64,000 bases of DNA from Streptomyces sp. M41(2017). Lineage in GTDB: Bacteria > Actinomycetota > Actinomycetes > Streptomycetales > Streptomycetaceae. Made by a program: the position numbers and the translations under genes. This document shows, in pieces, positions 8,765 through 17,189 of the stretch. The stretch lies in contig NZ_MWFK01000001.1 of assembly GCF_002078175.1 (NCBI RefSeq), positions 2,356,001-2,420,000 on the forward strand. The letters run 5' to 3'. Below the pieces are notes generated by a model, which saw only the letters and a program-made list of their open reading frames with translations, was not told the DNA's origin and ran no database searches. The first letter of the stretch is position 1. Each line of letters begins with the position of its first letter.

Positions 8765-10380
8765 GCTGGGACGCGACGACTGGAATGGACTGCGGAGCGG
8801 GTCTCGAAGAGCGAGGGGGGAGGCGACCACAGGATCCGTGCCAGGTCTTGTCCTACGGGCGGACGGACACGAGGGACGGGCCCGAACGCGCCTCGCCCAG
8901 GGGCACACCGGTCGGGTGGGACGGACAGGGGAGGGAGCCGTACGGGGGACGCTCGACCGGACCGACGGATGCGAGGGACGTGTCCGGCGGCTTCCTGACC
9001 AGCCGGGCGGAGACGTGGTCGGGGGCCAAAGGAGCGACGCTCGGCCCACGGCGGGAGGCATGGCCCGGGGCCGACGAGCCCGCGGAATTGCTGGACGGGG
9101 TGCGGCAGTGGCTCGCCGAGAGCGGTGCCGAACCGACCCCGGCGAGGGTGGCACAGGCCCTGCGTGCGCAGGGCCGCGTGCTCGGGGATGCCGAAGTCCT
9201 CGGTGCCGCCGAGCGATTGCGGTCGGAGCTGGTCGGCAGCGGCCCGCTCGAACCGCTGCTCGCCGACCCCTCGGTGACCGATGTCCTGGTGTCGGCACCC
9301 GACCGGGTCTGGGTGGATCGGGGCGGCGGCCTGGAGCTGACGTCCGTGTCCTTCCCGGACGCGGCAGCCGTGCGGCGTCTCGCGCAACGCCTCGCGGCGG
9401 TGGCGGGCCGAAGGCTGGACGACGCCCGGCCATGGGTGGACGCCCGGCTGCCCGACGGGACGCGGTTGCACGCGGTGCTGCCACCGGTCGCCGTCGGCTC
9501 CACCTGCCTCTCGCTGCGCGTCGTGCGGCCCCGTGCGTTCACGCTCGACGAGCTGATCGCGGCGGGGACGGTTCCGCCAGGCGGGGACCGGGTGCTCCGA
9601 GCGCTTCTGGACGCCAGGTTGTCCTTCCTCATCAGCGGGGGCACGGGGTCGGGCAAGACGACCTTGCTCAGCGCGCTGCTGGGTCTCGTGGGCCCCGGGG
9701 AGCGGATCGTGCTCGCCGAGGACTCGGCGGAACTGCGGCCCGACCATCCGCATGTGGTCCGCTTGGAGGGGCGGCCGGCCAATCAGGAGGGCGTCGGTCT
9801 CGTCGCGCTCCAGGACCTGGTCCGGCAGGCCCTGCGGATGCGGCCCGACCGGCTGGTCGTGGGCGAGGTGCGTGGTCCGGAAGTCGTCTCGTTGCTGGCG
9901 GCACTGAACACGGGTCACGAGGGCGGCTGCGGCACCGTCCACGCGAACGCGGCGGCTCAGGTCCCCGCTCGCCTGGAGGCGCTGGGTACCGCGGCGGGAC
10001 TCGATCGGGCGGCCCTGCACAGTCAGTTGGCGGCCGCCCTGTCCGTGGTGCTGCACCTCGTCCGGGACCGGGCGGGCCGGCGTCGGATCGCCGAGGTGCA
10101 CGTCCTCGAACGCGACCCTTCGGGGCTGGTGGTCACCGTGCCGGCGCTGCGGTGGGGCGAGGACGCCTTCGTGTACGAGCGCGGCTGGGAGCGGTTGCGG
10201 GGGCTGCTCCGGGACGGCGGGCAAGGCCGTCCCGGTCCGATGCGCGTCGATGCGAGGGGAGTGCACGGGGTCGAAGGCGCTGCCCGAGCCGAGGGCCCCC
10301 CTGTGACAACGGGACGAGAAGCGGGCGCGACCGCGCCCGGAGACCTGGCGGCGAACGGGGAGTGGGATGGCGATCGGTGA
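8761..10380 (+). CDS. TadA/CpaF-family secretion ATPase
   Basis: Cytoplasmic hexameric ATPase (type II/IV secretion, VirB11-like) that powers assembly of Flp-type pili. The 539-residue product has a long low-complexity N-terminal tail (1-105), an N-terminal domain (about 110-280), Walker A GGTGSGKTT (about residue 300) and the Walker B/box region DRLVVGEVRGPEV, with a His-box segment NTGHEGGCGTVHAN. The C-terminal 50 residues are again low-complexity. It overlaps its neighbours at both ends (ATGA at the start; the tadB-like start lies 14 bases inside its end). Confidence 0.92.
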   Translation: MSWDATTGMDCGAGLEERGGRRPQDPCQVLSYGRTDTRDGPERASPRGTPVGWDGQGREPYGGRSTGPTDARDVSGGFLTSRAETWSGAKGATLGPRREAWPGADEPAELLDGVRQWLAESGAEPTPARVAQALRAQGRVLGDAEVLGAAERLRSELVGSGPLEPLLADPSVTDVLVSAPDRVWVDRGGGLELTSVSFPDAAAVRRLAQRLAAVAGRRLDDARPWVDARLPDGTRLHAVLPPVAVGSTCLSLRVVRPRAFTLDELIAAGTVPPGGDRVLRALLDARLSFLISGGTGSGKTTLLSALLGLVGPGERIVLAEDSAELRPDHPHVVRLEGRPANQEGVGLVALQDLVRQALRMRPDRLVVGEVRGPEVVSLLAALNTGHEGGCGTVHANAAAQVPARLEALGTAAGLDRAALHSQLAAALSVVLHLVRDRAGRRRIAEVHVLERDPSGLVVTVPALRWGEDAFVYERGWERLRGLLRDGGQGRPGPMRVDARGVHGVEGAARAEGPPVTTGREAGATAPGDLAANGEWDGDR

Positions 10381-11242
10381 GACGGCGGACGTGCAGGTGA
10401 GCGCCGCCATGGCGTGTGCCGGGATCGCGGCATGGCTGATGAGCGGGCGCCGCGGCGGAGCGCGCAGGGCACGGCTGCTGCTCGCGGGCGGCGGGGCCGA
10501 GGGGGCCGGTCCGCCCCGACAGGAGTGGATCGGCGCCATGTGGAGGCGACTGCGGGAACGGACGCGGCCCGAAGCCTGGTCACTGGTGGCCGGATTGGTG
10601 ATCGCGGTGATCGGCTCGTCGGTGGTGCCGCTTCTCCTGGGGGCGGCCGGAGTCCCGCTGCTGGCACGGGTGAGGCGGGCGTCGGAGGCGCGGCGGGCGC
10701 GGGAACAGCGCGGCGACGCGGTGATCGCCCTCTGCGGTGCTCTCGCCGGTGAGGTACGGGCCGGACGGCAGCCGGGCGAGGCGTTGCTCGGAGCGGCGCG
10801 CGACTCGGACGGGTTAGGTGACGGCCAGCCGGTGGTGTTGGCGGCGGCCCGGTTCGGCGGGGACGTTCCGGGTGCGCTCACCGAGGCGGCACGTCAGCCC
10901 GGAGCCGACGGCCTGGTGGGGCTCGCCGCGTGCTGGCGCGTCGCCGTGGACCGGGGTGCGGGACTCGCCGCGGGCCTGGACCGGCTGGAGGGCGCTCTGC
11001 GTGCGGAACGCGATCAAAGAGCGGACATGCGTGCCCAGTTGGCGGGATCACGTTCAACCGCCTCGATGCTCGCCGGCCTGCCGGTCCTCGGTCTGTTGCT
11101 CGGCACGGCGCTCGGTGCCGATCCGCTGCACGTACTGCTGCACACGGGCCCCGGGCTGGGATGCCTGCTGGTCGGCGGGGTGCTGGAGGGCGTGGGCCTG
11201 TGGTGGGCGCTGCGGATCGTGCGAGGGGCGGAGGCGGCATGA
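10367..11242 (+). CDS. TadB-like membrane platform protein (type II secretion F domain)
   Basis: 291-residue inner-membrane protein of the Tad platform. It has a hydrophobic helix near the N-terminus, a basic cytosolic stretch, a pair of helices (about 70-100), a soluble helical F-type domain containing EVRAGRQPGEALLGAAR, and two C-terminal membrane helices (about 230-280). With the TadC-like protein it should form the platform that works with the TadA ATPase. Start ATG at 10367 lies within the end of tadA; its stop shares ATGA with the next gene. Confidence 0.85.
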   Translation: MAIGETADVQVSAAMACAGIAAWLMSGRRGGARRARLLLAGGGAEGAGPPRQEWIGAMWRRLRERTRPEAWSLVAGLVIAVIGSSVVPLLLGAAGVPLLARVRRASEARRAREQRGDAVIALCGALAGEVRAGRQPGEALLGAARDSDGLGDGQPVVLAAARFGGDVPGALTEAARQPGADGLVGLAACWRVAVDRGAGLAAGLDRLEGALRAERDQRADMRAQLAGSRSTASMLAGLPVLGLLLGTALGADPLHVLLHTGPGLGCLLVGGVLEGVGLWWALRIVRGAEAA

Positions 11243-12030
11243 GCGCGGAGGTTGTCCACAGGCTGGGGGCGCTCGTGTGCGGGGTGATCCTGCTCGGGTC
11301 GTCCGCCCGGTGGATCGGCGCGGCGCGGCGCGAGAGAAGGATGCGTGGACGCCTGGCCGTGCTGCTTGCCCTGGAGTCGCCTCCACCACGACGGCGCCTC
11401 GACATCGGCGGATCCGGTCGCAGATGGCTGCCCGTGCCGGCGGCGGTGTGTGTCGGCTGGGTGTTGATCGGCGGTCTCATCGGGGCTCTGATGGGCCTGG
11501 TGGCCGGTGTCGGGGTCCGGTGGTGGCGGGAGCGGAGGCTGCGGAGCGACGCCGCGGACCCCGTCGAGTACGACGAGGCGCTGGCGGCCCGGCAACTTCC
11601 GCTCGCCGCCGACCTGGTGGCCGCGTGCATCGCTGCCGGGGCGAGCCCCGTGACGGCGGCCCAGGCGGTGGGCGAGGCCTTGGGCGGACCGGTGGGCGAG
11701 CGACTCGCACGGGGCGCGGCCGAGGTGCGGCTCGGGGGTGAACCGGCCGAGGCATGGCGGAGGTTGGCGTCGATACCGGGCGCCCAGGGGCTGGCACGGC
11801 TGCTGGAACGGGCGGGTGACTCGGGTGTGCCGGCCGCCGTACCGGTCGGGAGGCTCGCGGCGGAGGCGCGTGCCGCGTGGGGGCGCACGGCGACCGCGGG
11901 GGCACGCCGGGCGGCCGTGATGGTCACCGCGCCGGTGGGGCTGTGCTTTCTCCCCGCGTTCCTCGCGATCGGTGTGCTGCCCGTGGTGATCGGGCTGGCC
12001 GGCGGACTGTTGAAAGGGGGTGCCGGCTGA
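11239..12030 (+). CDS. TadC-like membrane platform protein (type II secretion F domain)
   Basis: 263-residue paralogue of the preceding gene: N-terminal membrane helices (about 10-25 and 65-95), the helical F domain with LPLAADLVAACIAAGASP, and C-terminal helices ending GLAGGLLKGGAG. The ATG at 11239 overlaps the preceding stop, so translation is coupled. TTGTCCACA occurs early in the coding sequence, which I take as chance. Confidence 0.85.
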   Translation: MSAEVVHRLGALVCGVILLGSSARWIGAARRERRMRGRLAVLLALESPPPRRRLDIGGSGRRWLPVPAAVCVGWVLIGGLIGALMGLVAGVGVRWWRERRLRSDAADPVEYDEALAARQLPLAADLVAACIAAGASPVTAAQAVGEALGGPVGERLARGAAEVRLGGEPAEAWRRLASIPGAQGLARLLERAGDSGVPAAVPVGRLAAEARAAWGRTATAGARRAAVMVTAPVGLCFLPAFLAIGVLPVVIGLAGGLLKGGAG

Positions 12031-12115
12031 CGGACGGCGCTGGTGGTTGACGAAGACAGGTGGCCGCATCACGTGGACCACACGACAGGCAGGGTTCGAC
12101 CTTACGGGGGTTGGA

Positions 12116-12340
12116 ATGCGCAGGACGGTACGGGTTCTGAGGCGAGGACGTGCGCGGACGCGGGCGTGGATGTTCACACGGCTGGTGCGGAGGGACGCCG
12201 GGATGGTCACGTCCGAGTACGCGGTCGGAGTCATCGCGGCGGTGGCCTTCGCGGCCGTGCTCTACAAGGTGGTGACGAGCGGGCAGGTCAGTGAGGAACT
12301 GCAGGGCATCGTGGGGAGGGCACTCAATGGCCAGACGTGA
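12116..12340 (+). CDS. DUF4244-type Flp pilin-like small protein
   Basis: 74-residue peptide with a basic start, then MVTSEYAVGVIAAVAFAAVLYK, a pilin-like hydrophobic helix preceded by a Glu-containing segment (the actual string seen is T-S-E-Y before the helix). The position between platform genes and TadE-like genes is where the major Flp pilin sits in Tad loci. GGGGG lies upstream of the ATG at 12116. No prepilin peptidase gene is visible in the window, so processing must be done elsewhere. Its stop lies inside the next gene. Confidence 0.75.
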   Translation: MRRTVRVLRRGRARTRAWMFTRLVRRDAGMVTSEYAVGVIAAVAFAAVLYKVVTSGQVSEELQGIVGRALNGQT

Positions 12341-12731
12341 ACGGGGCCGGCGGGCCGCCCAGTCGGGGGCGGACGGAGGCGGTAGGGACGGCGGGTTCGT
12401 GACCGCCGAGGCGGCCGTGGTCCTGCCCTCCCTGGTGCTGGTCGGGATCACGCTGGTCTGGGCCCTGCTCGCCGCGTCCGCGCAGATCCAGTGCGTGGAC
12501 GCGGCGAGGGCGGGTGCTCGGGCGGCGGCACGCCAGGACTCCCCGGACGCGGTCGTGGCGACGGCTCGCCGAGCGGCTCCCGCCGGTGCGAAGGTCACGG
12601 TGCGCCGCGAGACGGACCTGGTCAGGGTGACGGTCGACGCGCGGACGCCCGGGCCCGCAGCGCTGTCGCTCGGGGTCGGCGACGAGGCGGTGGCACTGGC
12701 GGAGGAGACGGTGGGGGTGAGCGGGCCATGA
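12327..12731 (+). CDS. TadE-family pseudopilin
   Basis: 134-residue TadE-like protein: basic low-complexity start, then GFVTAEAAVVLPSLVLVG, the typical TadE processing and membrane segment with a Glu five residues into the helix, and a short extracytoplasmic domain. It is a minor pseudopilin of the Tad system. The ATG at 12327 overlaps the end of the DUF4244 gene; the stop overlaps the next ATG (ATGA). Confidence 0.85.
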   Translation: MARRERGRRAAQSGADGGGRDGGFVTAEAAVVLPSLVLVGITLVWALLAASAQIQCVDAARAGARAAARQDSPDAVVATARRAAPAGAKVTVRRETDLVRVTVDARTPGPAALSLGVGDEAVALAEETVGVSGP

Positions 12732-13309
12732 GGAGGCGGAGCGCCTGGTGGGAGCAGGGCCGGGTCCGGGATGCCATCGGGGATGACGGGAGCGGAGGCG
12801 GCCGGGGTCGGGGAGGAGCGCGGCGAGGGATGGACTCCGACCGGGGGTCGGCCACCGTGTGGGCGGTCGGTGCGATGGCCGCGCTCTGCGCCGTGTTCCT
12901 CGTGGTGCTGGCGATGGGACACGCTGCTGTGACGCGGCACCGGGCGGCAGGGGCAGCCGATCTGGCCGCCCTCGCTGCGGCCGATCACTGGAGTGACGGC
13001 GGCACGGTGGCCTGCGCCCGCGCGGACCGGGTGGCTCGGGCGCAGAACGCGCGGCTCGTCCGGTGTGCCGTCGAGGGCGAGATCTCGGACGTGACGGCGG
13101 CGTCGGAGGACGGACTCTTCACGTCCGAGGCCAGGGCACGGGCGGGACCGCCGGGGACCGGAGTGGCCGATCGGCCGGCGACTGGTCGGCCGATCGCAGA
13201 GGCATCGGTGGCGGCCGGGACGCCGGAGAGCGCCGGAGGGGGTGGGCTTCCCGCGTCGCGGAGGTCGGGGAGAGGTTCGCCCATCGCGGCGAGACGTCCC
13301 AGGTCGTGA
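12728..13309 (+). CDS. TadE-like protein of the helicase/secretion neighbourhood (Rv3654c type)
   Basis: 193-residue protein with one membrane helix: after a Gly/Arg-rich start comes DRGSATVWAVGAMAALCAVF, then AVTRHRAAGAADLAALAAAD and a paired-Cys segment. This pattern is the actinobacterial TadE-like family found beside DECH helicases, and here the DECH helicase is the convergent neighbour. The C-terminal 60 residues are low-complexity and may not be conserved. Last gene of the Tad operon. Confidence 0.8.
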   Translation: MRRRSAWWEQGRVRDAIGDDGSGGGRGRGGARRGMDSDRGSATVWAVGAMAALCAVFLVVLAMGHAAVTRHRAAGAADLAALAAADHWSDGGTVACARADRVARAQNARLVRCAVEGEISDVTAASEDGLFTSEARARAGPPGTGVADRPATGRPIAEASVAAGTPESAGGGGLPASRRSGRGSPIAARRPRS

Positions 13310-13341
13310 GAGCGGCGCGAGGCCCCGTCCGGCGGCCGGTG

Positions 13342-15795
13342 TCACTCGTCCGGCGCAGCCCGCAGGAGTTCTGTGAGGAGGCGTACGGCGCCTCGCTTGT
13401 GCAGGGGGTCGTTGCCGTTGCCGCACTTGGGGGACTGGATGCAGGAGGGGCAGCCGGCGTCGCACTCGCAGGAGGCGATGGCCTGGCGGGTGGCGGTGAG
13501 CCAGGAGCGGGCCGTGTGGAAGGCGCGCTCGGCGAATCCGGCGCCGCCCGGGTGGCCGTCGTAGACGAAGACGGTGGGCAGCAGTGTGTCCGGGTGGAGG
13601 GGGACCGAGACGCCGCCGATGTCCCAGCGGTCGCAGGTGGCGAAGAGCGGCAGCATGCCGATCGACGCGTGTTCGGCGGCGTGCAGGGCGCCGCCGAGGA
13701 TCTCCGGGTTGATCCGGGCCGCGTCCAGTTGGTCCTCGGTGACCGTCCACCAGACGGCGCGTGTACGGAGTGTGCGAGGAGGGAGGTCGAGCTTCGTCTC
13801 GCCGAGCACCTCGCCGGTGATGAGACGTCGGCGGAGGAAGGAGACGACCTGGTTGGTGACTTCGACGGAGCCGTAGCACAACCGTCCCTCGCCCCAGGGG
13901 ACTTCGACGTCGGTTTCGAGGACGGCGATGGAGGTGGTGTCGCGGGCGACCGTCGAATACGGCGGGGCGGCCTCCTCGACCAGGGCGACGGAGTCCTCCA
14001 GGTCCAGTTTGCGCACCAGGTACGTGCGGCCCTGGTGCAGGTGGACCGCGCCCTCGTGGACCGCGGTGTGCGAGGCGCCCGCGTCGACGGTGCCGAGCAG
14101 TCGCCCGGTGCCGGCCTCGACGACCTGGACCGGTGTGCCGCCCTCGCCGCGGATGTCGGTCAGGTCGGCGGCCCGTTCGCGGCGTGTCCAGTGCCAGGCA
14201 GTCGCCCGGCGGCGCAGCAGTTTCGCGGCCTCCAGCTGCGGCAGCAGATCGGCGGTGGCCGGCCCGAAGAGTTCGAGGTCGGCGTCGGTGAGGGGGATCT
14301 CCGCCGCCGCGGCGCACAGGTGCGGGGCGAGGACGTACGGGTTGTCGGGGTCGAGGACGGTGGATTCCACCGGCTGGTCGAACAGGGCCTCGGGGTGGTG
14401 GACGAGGAAGGTGTCCAGCGGGTCGTCGCGGGCGACGAGGATGGCCAGCGCGCCCTGTCCGGAACGGCCGGCGCGGCCCGCCTGCTGCCAGAGCGAGGCG
14501 CGGGTGCCGGGGTAGCCGGCGATGACGACGGCGTCGAGGCCGGAGATGTCGACGCCGAGTTCGAGGGCGGTGGTGGCGGCGAGGCCGAGGAGCTCTCCGG
14601 AGTGCAGGGCGCGCTCCAGGGAGCGGCGTTCCTCGGGGAGATAGCCGCCCCGGTAGGCCGCGACGCGCCGGGCGAGAGAGCGGTCGACCTCGGCGAGGCG
14701 TTCCTGGGCGATGACCGCGACGAGTTCGGCGCCGCGCCGGGACCGTACGAAGGCGATCGAGCGCATGCCCTGGACGGTGAGGTCGGTGAGGAGGTCGGCC
14801 GTTTCGGCGGTTGCCGTACGCCGGACGGGTGCACCTTTCTCGCCGTGCAGTTCGGTGAGCGGAGGCTCCCAGAGGGCGAACACCAGTTCCCCGCGAGGGG
14901 AGGCGTCGTCGGCCACCTCGACGACCGGGAGGCCGGTCAGGCGGCGGGCCGCGACGGAGGGCTCCGCGGCGGTCGCGGAGGCCAGCAGGAAGACGGGAGA
15001 GGCGCCGTAGCGGGCGCACAGGCGGCGCAGTCGGCGCAGTACCTGGGCGACGTGGGAGCCGAAGACGCCGCGGTAGGTGTGGCACTCGTCGATGACGACG
15101 TACCGCAGGGAGCGCAGGAAGGAGGCCCAGCGGGGATGGGACGGCAATATCCCGCGGTGCAGCATGTCGGGGTTGGTCAGGACGTAGTTGGCGTACTGGC
15201 GGACCCACTCGCGTTCTTCGAACGGCGTGTCGCCGTCGTACACGGCCGGGCGGATCGCATTGCCCAGCGGTTGTGAAAGTTCCTTCACGGAACGGCGCTG
15301 ATCGGCTGCGAGGGCCTTCGTGGGGGCGAGGTACAGGGCCGTGGCTCCCCGGCCGTTCGGCGCCTCGGAGCCGTCCAGGAGGGCTGTGAGGACCGGGACG
15401 AGGTAGGCCAGGGACTTGCCGGAGGCGGTGCCCGTCGCGACGATCACCGATTCGCCGTCCAGGGCGTGCTCGGCGACGCGTGCCTGGTGGGCCCACGGGT
15501 GTTCGATACCCGCTGCCTGCACCGCGGCGATGACCTCCGCACGGATCCGGTCCGGCCAGACGGCATGCCGACCCGCTCGCGGGGGCAAGTGCTCCGTATG
15601 AGTGATGCGCGAAGCCCGGCTCGGCCCCGAGGCGAGCCGGTCCAGGACAGTGCTCGGCGAGGGGCGGGAAGCTGTGTCCGTCGAGGATCGATCGGATCGG
15701 TGATTCTTGGCCATCGGCATCGAGTGTGTCACTGGCATGACGGACAATGGACCCAAGGCGTCGTGCACGCCTGCCGGTAAGTGATTGAATGCCAT
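13342..15795 (-). CDS. DECH-box SF2 helicase (Rv3649/MrfA-like)
   Basis: 817-residue DNA helicase of the YprA/MrfA group. Seen: Walker A ATGTASGKSLAY, motif II VIDECHTYRG (DECH), motif VI-type QQAGRAGRSGQGA, and a C-terminal cysteine cluster CECDAGCPSCIQSPKCGNG that may bind zinc. In Bacillus, MrfA acts in a mitomycin-repair pathway; a role in DNA repair is inference here. It is the fixed partner of Tad-type genes in actinobacteria, although a functional link is not known. The ATG at 15795 lacks a ribosome site; ATG at 15738 or further in is possible. Divergent from bldG. Confidence 0.88.
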   Translation of the reverse strand: MAFNHLPAGVHDALGPLSVMPVTHSMPMAKNHRSDRSSTDTASRPSPSTVLDRLASGPSRASRITHTEHLPPRAGRHAVWPDRIRAEVIAAVQAAGIEHPWAHQARVAEHALDGESVIVATGTASGKSLAYLVPVLTALLDGSEAPNGRGATALYLAPTKALAADQRRSVKELSQPLGNAIRPAVYDGDTPFEEREWVRQYANYVLTNPDMLHRGILPSHPRWASFLRSLRYVVIDECHTYRGVFGSHVAQVLRRLRRLCARYGASPVFLLASATAAEPSVAARRLTGLPVVEVADDASPRGELVFALWEPPLTELHGEKGAPVRRTATAETADLLTDLTVQGMRSIAFVRSRRGAELVAVIAQERLAEVDRSLARRVAAYRGGYLPEERRSLERALHSGELLGLAATTALELGVDISGLDAVVIAGYPGTRASLWQQAGRAGRSGQGALAILVARDDPLDTFLVHHPEALFDQPVESTVLDPDNPYVLAPHLCAAAAEIPLTDADLELFGPATADLLPQLEAAKLLRRRATAWHWTRRERAADLTDIRGEGGTPVQVVEAGTGRLLGTVDAGASHTAVHEGAVHLHQGRTYLVRKLDLEDSVALVEEAAPPYSTVARDTTSIAVLETDVEVPWGEGRLCYGSVEVTNQVVSFLRRRLITGEVLGETKLDLPPRTLRTRAVWWTVTEDQLDAARINPEILGGALHAAEHASIGMLPLFATCDRWDIGGVSVPLHPDTLLPTVFVYDGHPGGAGFAERAFHTARSWLTATRQAIASCECDAGCPSCIQSPKCGNGNDPLHKRGAVRLLTELLRAAPDE

Positions 15796-15875
15796 CGCGG
15801 CTGGCGAACCGTCCCGGGGGCTCTGCCGAGGTGTCCCATGGGGCGACCGCTCGATAGCAAGGTGCTGGAGGATCC

Positions 15876-16229
15876 GTGGACCTGTCCCTGTCGACTCGCA
15901 ATGTGTCCGGCCCCAATGGCGACCGTACGGTCGTCGAGGTCGGCGGCGAAATCGATGTATATACCGCGCCCAAGCTGCGCGAGCAGCTGGTCGAGCTGGT
16001 GAACGACGGCAGCTTCCACCTCGTCGTCGACATGGAGGGCGTGGACTTCCTCGACTCCACCGGTCTCGGCGTCCTGGTCGGCGGCCTGAAGCGCGTCCGT
16101 GCCCACGAGGGCTCGCTGCGTCTGGTCTGCAACCAGGAGCGCATTCTGAAGATCTTCCGTATTACCGGTCTCACCAAGGTGTTCCCGATTCACACCTCGG
16201 TGGAGGAGGCGGTCAACGCGACCGACTGA
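15876..16229 (+). CDS. bldG: Anti-sigma factor antagonist BldG
   Basis: STAS-domain protein of the SpoIIAA/RsbV type, 117 residues, near-identical as I recall to Streptomyces coelicolor BldG (SCO3549), which is required for aerial mycelium and antibiotic production. The phosphorylation site is Ser61 within [13 protein letters not shown]. When unphosphorylated it would bind anti-sigma factors and release sigma factors. GTG start at 15876 with GGAGG 7 bases upstream. The partner anti-sigma gene follows 98 bases downstream, as in other streptomycetes. It carries a few extra residues near position 11 relative to my memory of the coelicolor protein. Confidence 0.96.
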   Translation: MDLSLSTRNVSGPNGDRTVVEVGGEIDVYTAPKLREQLVELVNDGSFHLVVDMEGVDFLDSTGLGVLVGGLKRVRAHEGSLRLVCNQERILKIFRITGLTKVFPIHTSVEEAVNATD

Positions 16230-16327
16230 CCACCGGTCTCCCGGGTTCCGTCCCGGGCTCGAGAAGTGGGAGGCCGGGCCAGCGGCCCGGCCTCCTGACA
16301 GCACGCCCGTAGTTCAGAGGGGGATGC

Positions 16328-16765
16328 ATGGCCACCGTTGAACTCCGCTTCAGCGCGCTGCCCGAGCACGTCAGGACCGCCCGACTGGTGGCGGCAGCGG
16401 TGGCGCGCAGGGCCGGAGTGGACGAGGCCGTACTCGACGAGGTCAGGCTCGCTGTCGGCGAGGCCTGCTCCCGTGCCGTCGGGCTGCACCAGAGCGGCGG
16501 TATCTCGGCGCCGGTGCATGTGTCGCTGATCGAGGAGGAGAAGCAGTTCTCCATCGAGGTCGGTGACGAGGCGCCCGGTTCGGTGCCCGGTGGAGCGGCG
16601 TCCGGCGCCGCTTCCGGCGGCCCGGACGTGGAGACCGAGGAGGACGAGATGGGCCTCGCGGTCATCAGCGGTCTCGTGGACGACGTGGAAGTCATCGCCG
16701 GAGAGCACGGCGGACTGATCAGGATGAGCTGGCCCACCACGCCGCCGGCCGTGGCTCTTACCTGA
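16328..16765 (+). CDS. RsbW-like anti-sigma factor / serine kinase (BldG partner)
   Basis: 145-residue GHKL (HATPase_c) anti-sigma factor homologous to SCO3548. It carries an N-box-like helix (VDEAVLDEVRLAVGEACSRA) and a later GLAVISGLVDDVEV segment, and is expected to phosphorylate BldG and hold a sigma factor. The region 84-103 is a Gly/Ala-rich insertion where the ATP lid would be. Co-transcription with bldG is known in S. coelicolor. A hairpin at 16791-16821 follows. Confidence 0.92.
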   Translation: MATVELRFSALPEHVRTARLVAAAVARRAGVDEAVLDEVRLAVGEACSRAVGLHQSGGISAPVHVSLIEEEKQFSIEVGDEAPGSVPGGAASGAASGGPDVETEEDEMGLAVISGLVDDVEVIAGEHGGLIRMSWPTTPPAVALT

Positions 16766-16790
16766 CAACCGCCGCTCTTTTTTTCTTGCC

Positions 16791-16821
16791 CCGAAGGGCC
16801 CTACTCGGTGGGGCCCTTCGG
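16791..16821 (+). terminator. Hairpin terminator after the bldG operon
   Basis: CCGAAGGGCCC pairs with GGGCCCTTCGG (11 bp) around a 9-base loop. The T-run lies 5' of the hairpin on the + strand, so it is not a textbook U-tract terminator. Confidence 0.75.
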
Positions 16822-17189
16822 CATGTCCGGGGTCGCGAACGGCGCGCCCGACGCGCGCACGGCACCCCTGCTCCGCGCCGCCCCCGGTTTCTCCCGCGGC
16901 TCTTCCGTCACGTCCGCGACGTGTGAAACAGCAGTACGCGGCACCTGGGCGCCCATATGGATGATCGATTACGGCGTTTCGTGAATTCATTCACGATCGG
17001 GCGGGTGATATCCGGATCGTGAGTCAATGGCTCAGGGGCATTACTGCATTCGGGTCCTGTGGCGCCCGACGATCATTTGCTGAAGAGTACGTGAAGATTA
17101 TTTCCGCTTACCGCGCACTGTTTTGATCAGGTTCCGGTACCTACAATCCGTCCACATCTTGAGCTCAGCCCAAGCGTCAAGGAGGACGA
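16822..17189 (+). promoter_or_regulatory. Upstream region of hppA
   Basis: About 370 bases without a gene. The part from 16960 to 17160 is AT-richer and should contain the hppA promoter. CGTGAA-TTCA-TTCACG around 16978-16993 is a small inverted repeat that could be an operator. AGGAGGACGA precedes the hppA ATG. Confidence 0.4.

Noticed and set aside
7810..10881. Very long minus-strand frame across the TadA gene
   Set aside because: GC-driven shadow; the + strand has intact Walker motifs and overlapping starts.
11924..16177. 1417-codon minus-strand open frame
   Set aside because: Shadow of Tad genes, helicase and bldG in another frame; Pro/Arg/His-rich, no start signal or domain.
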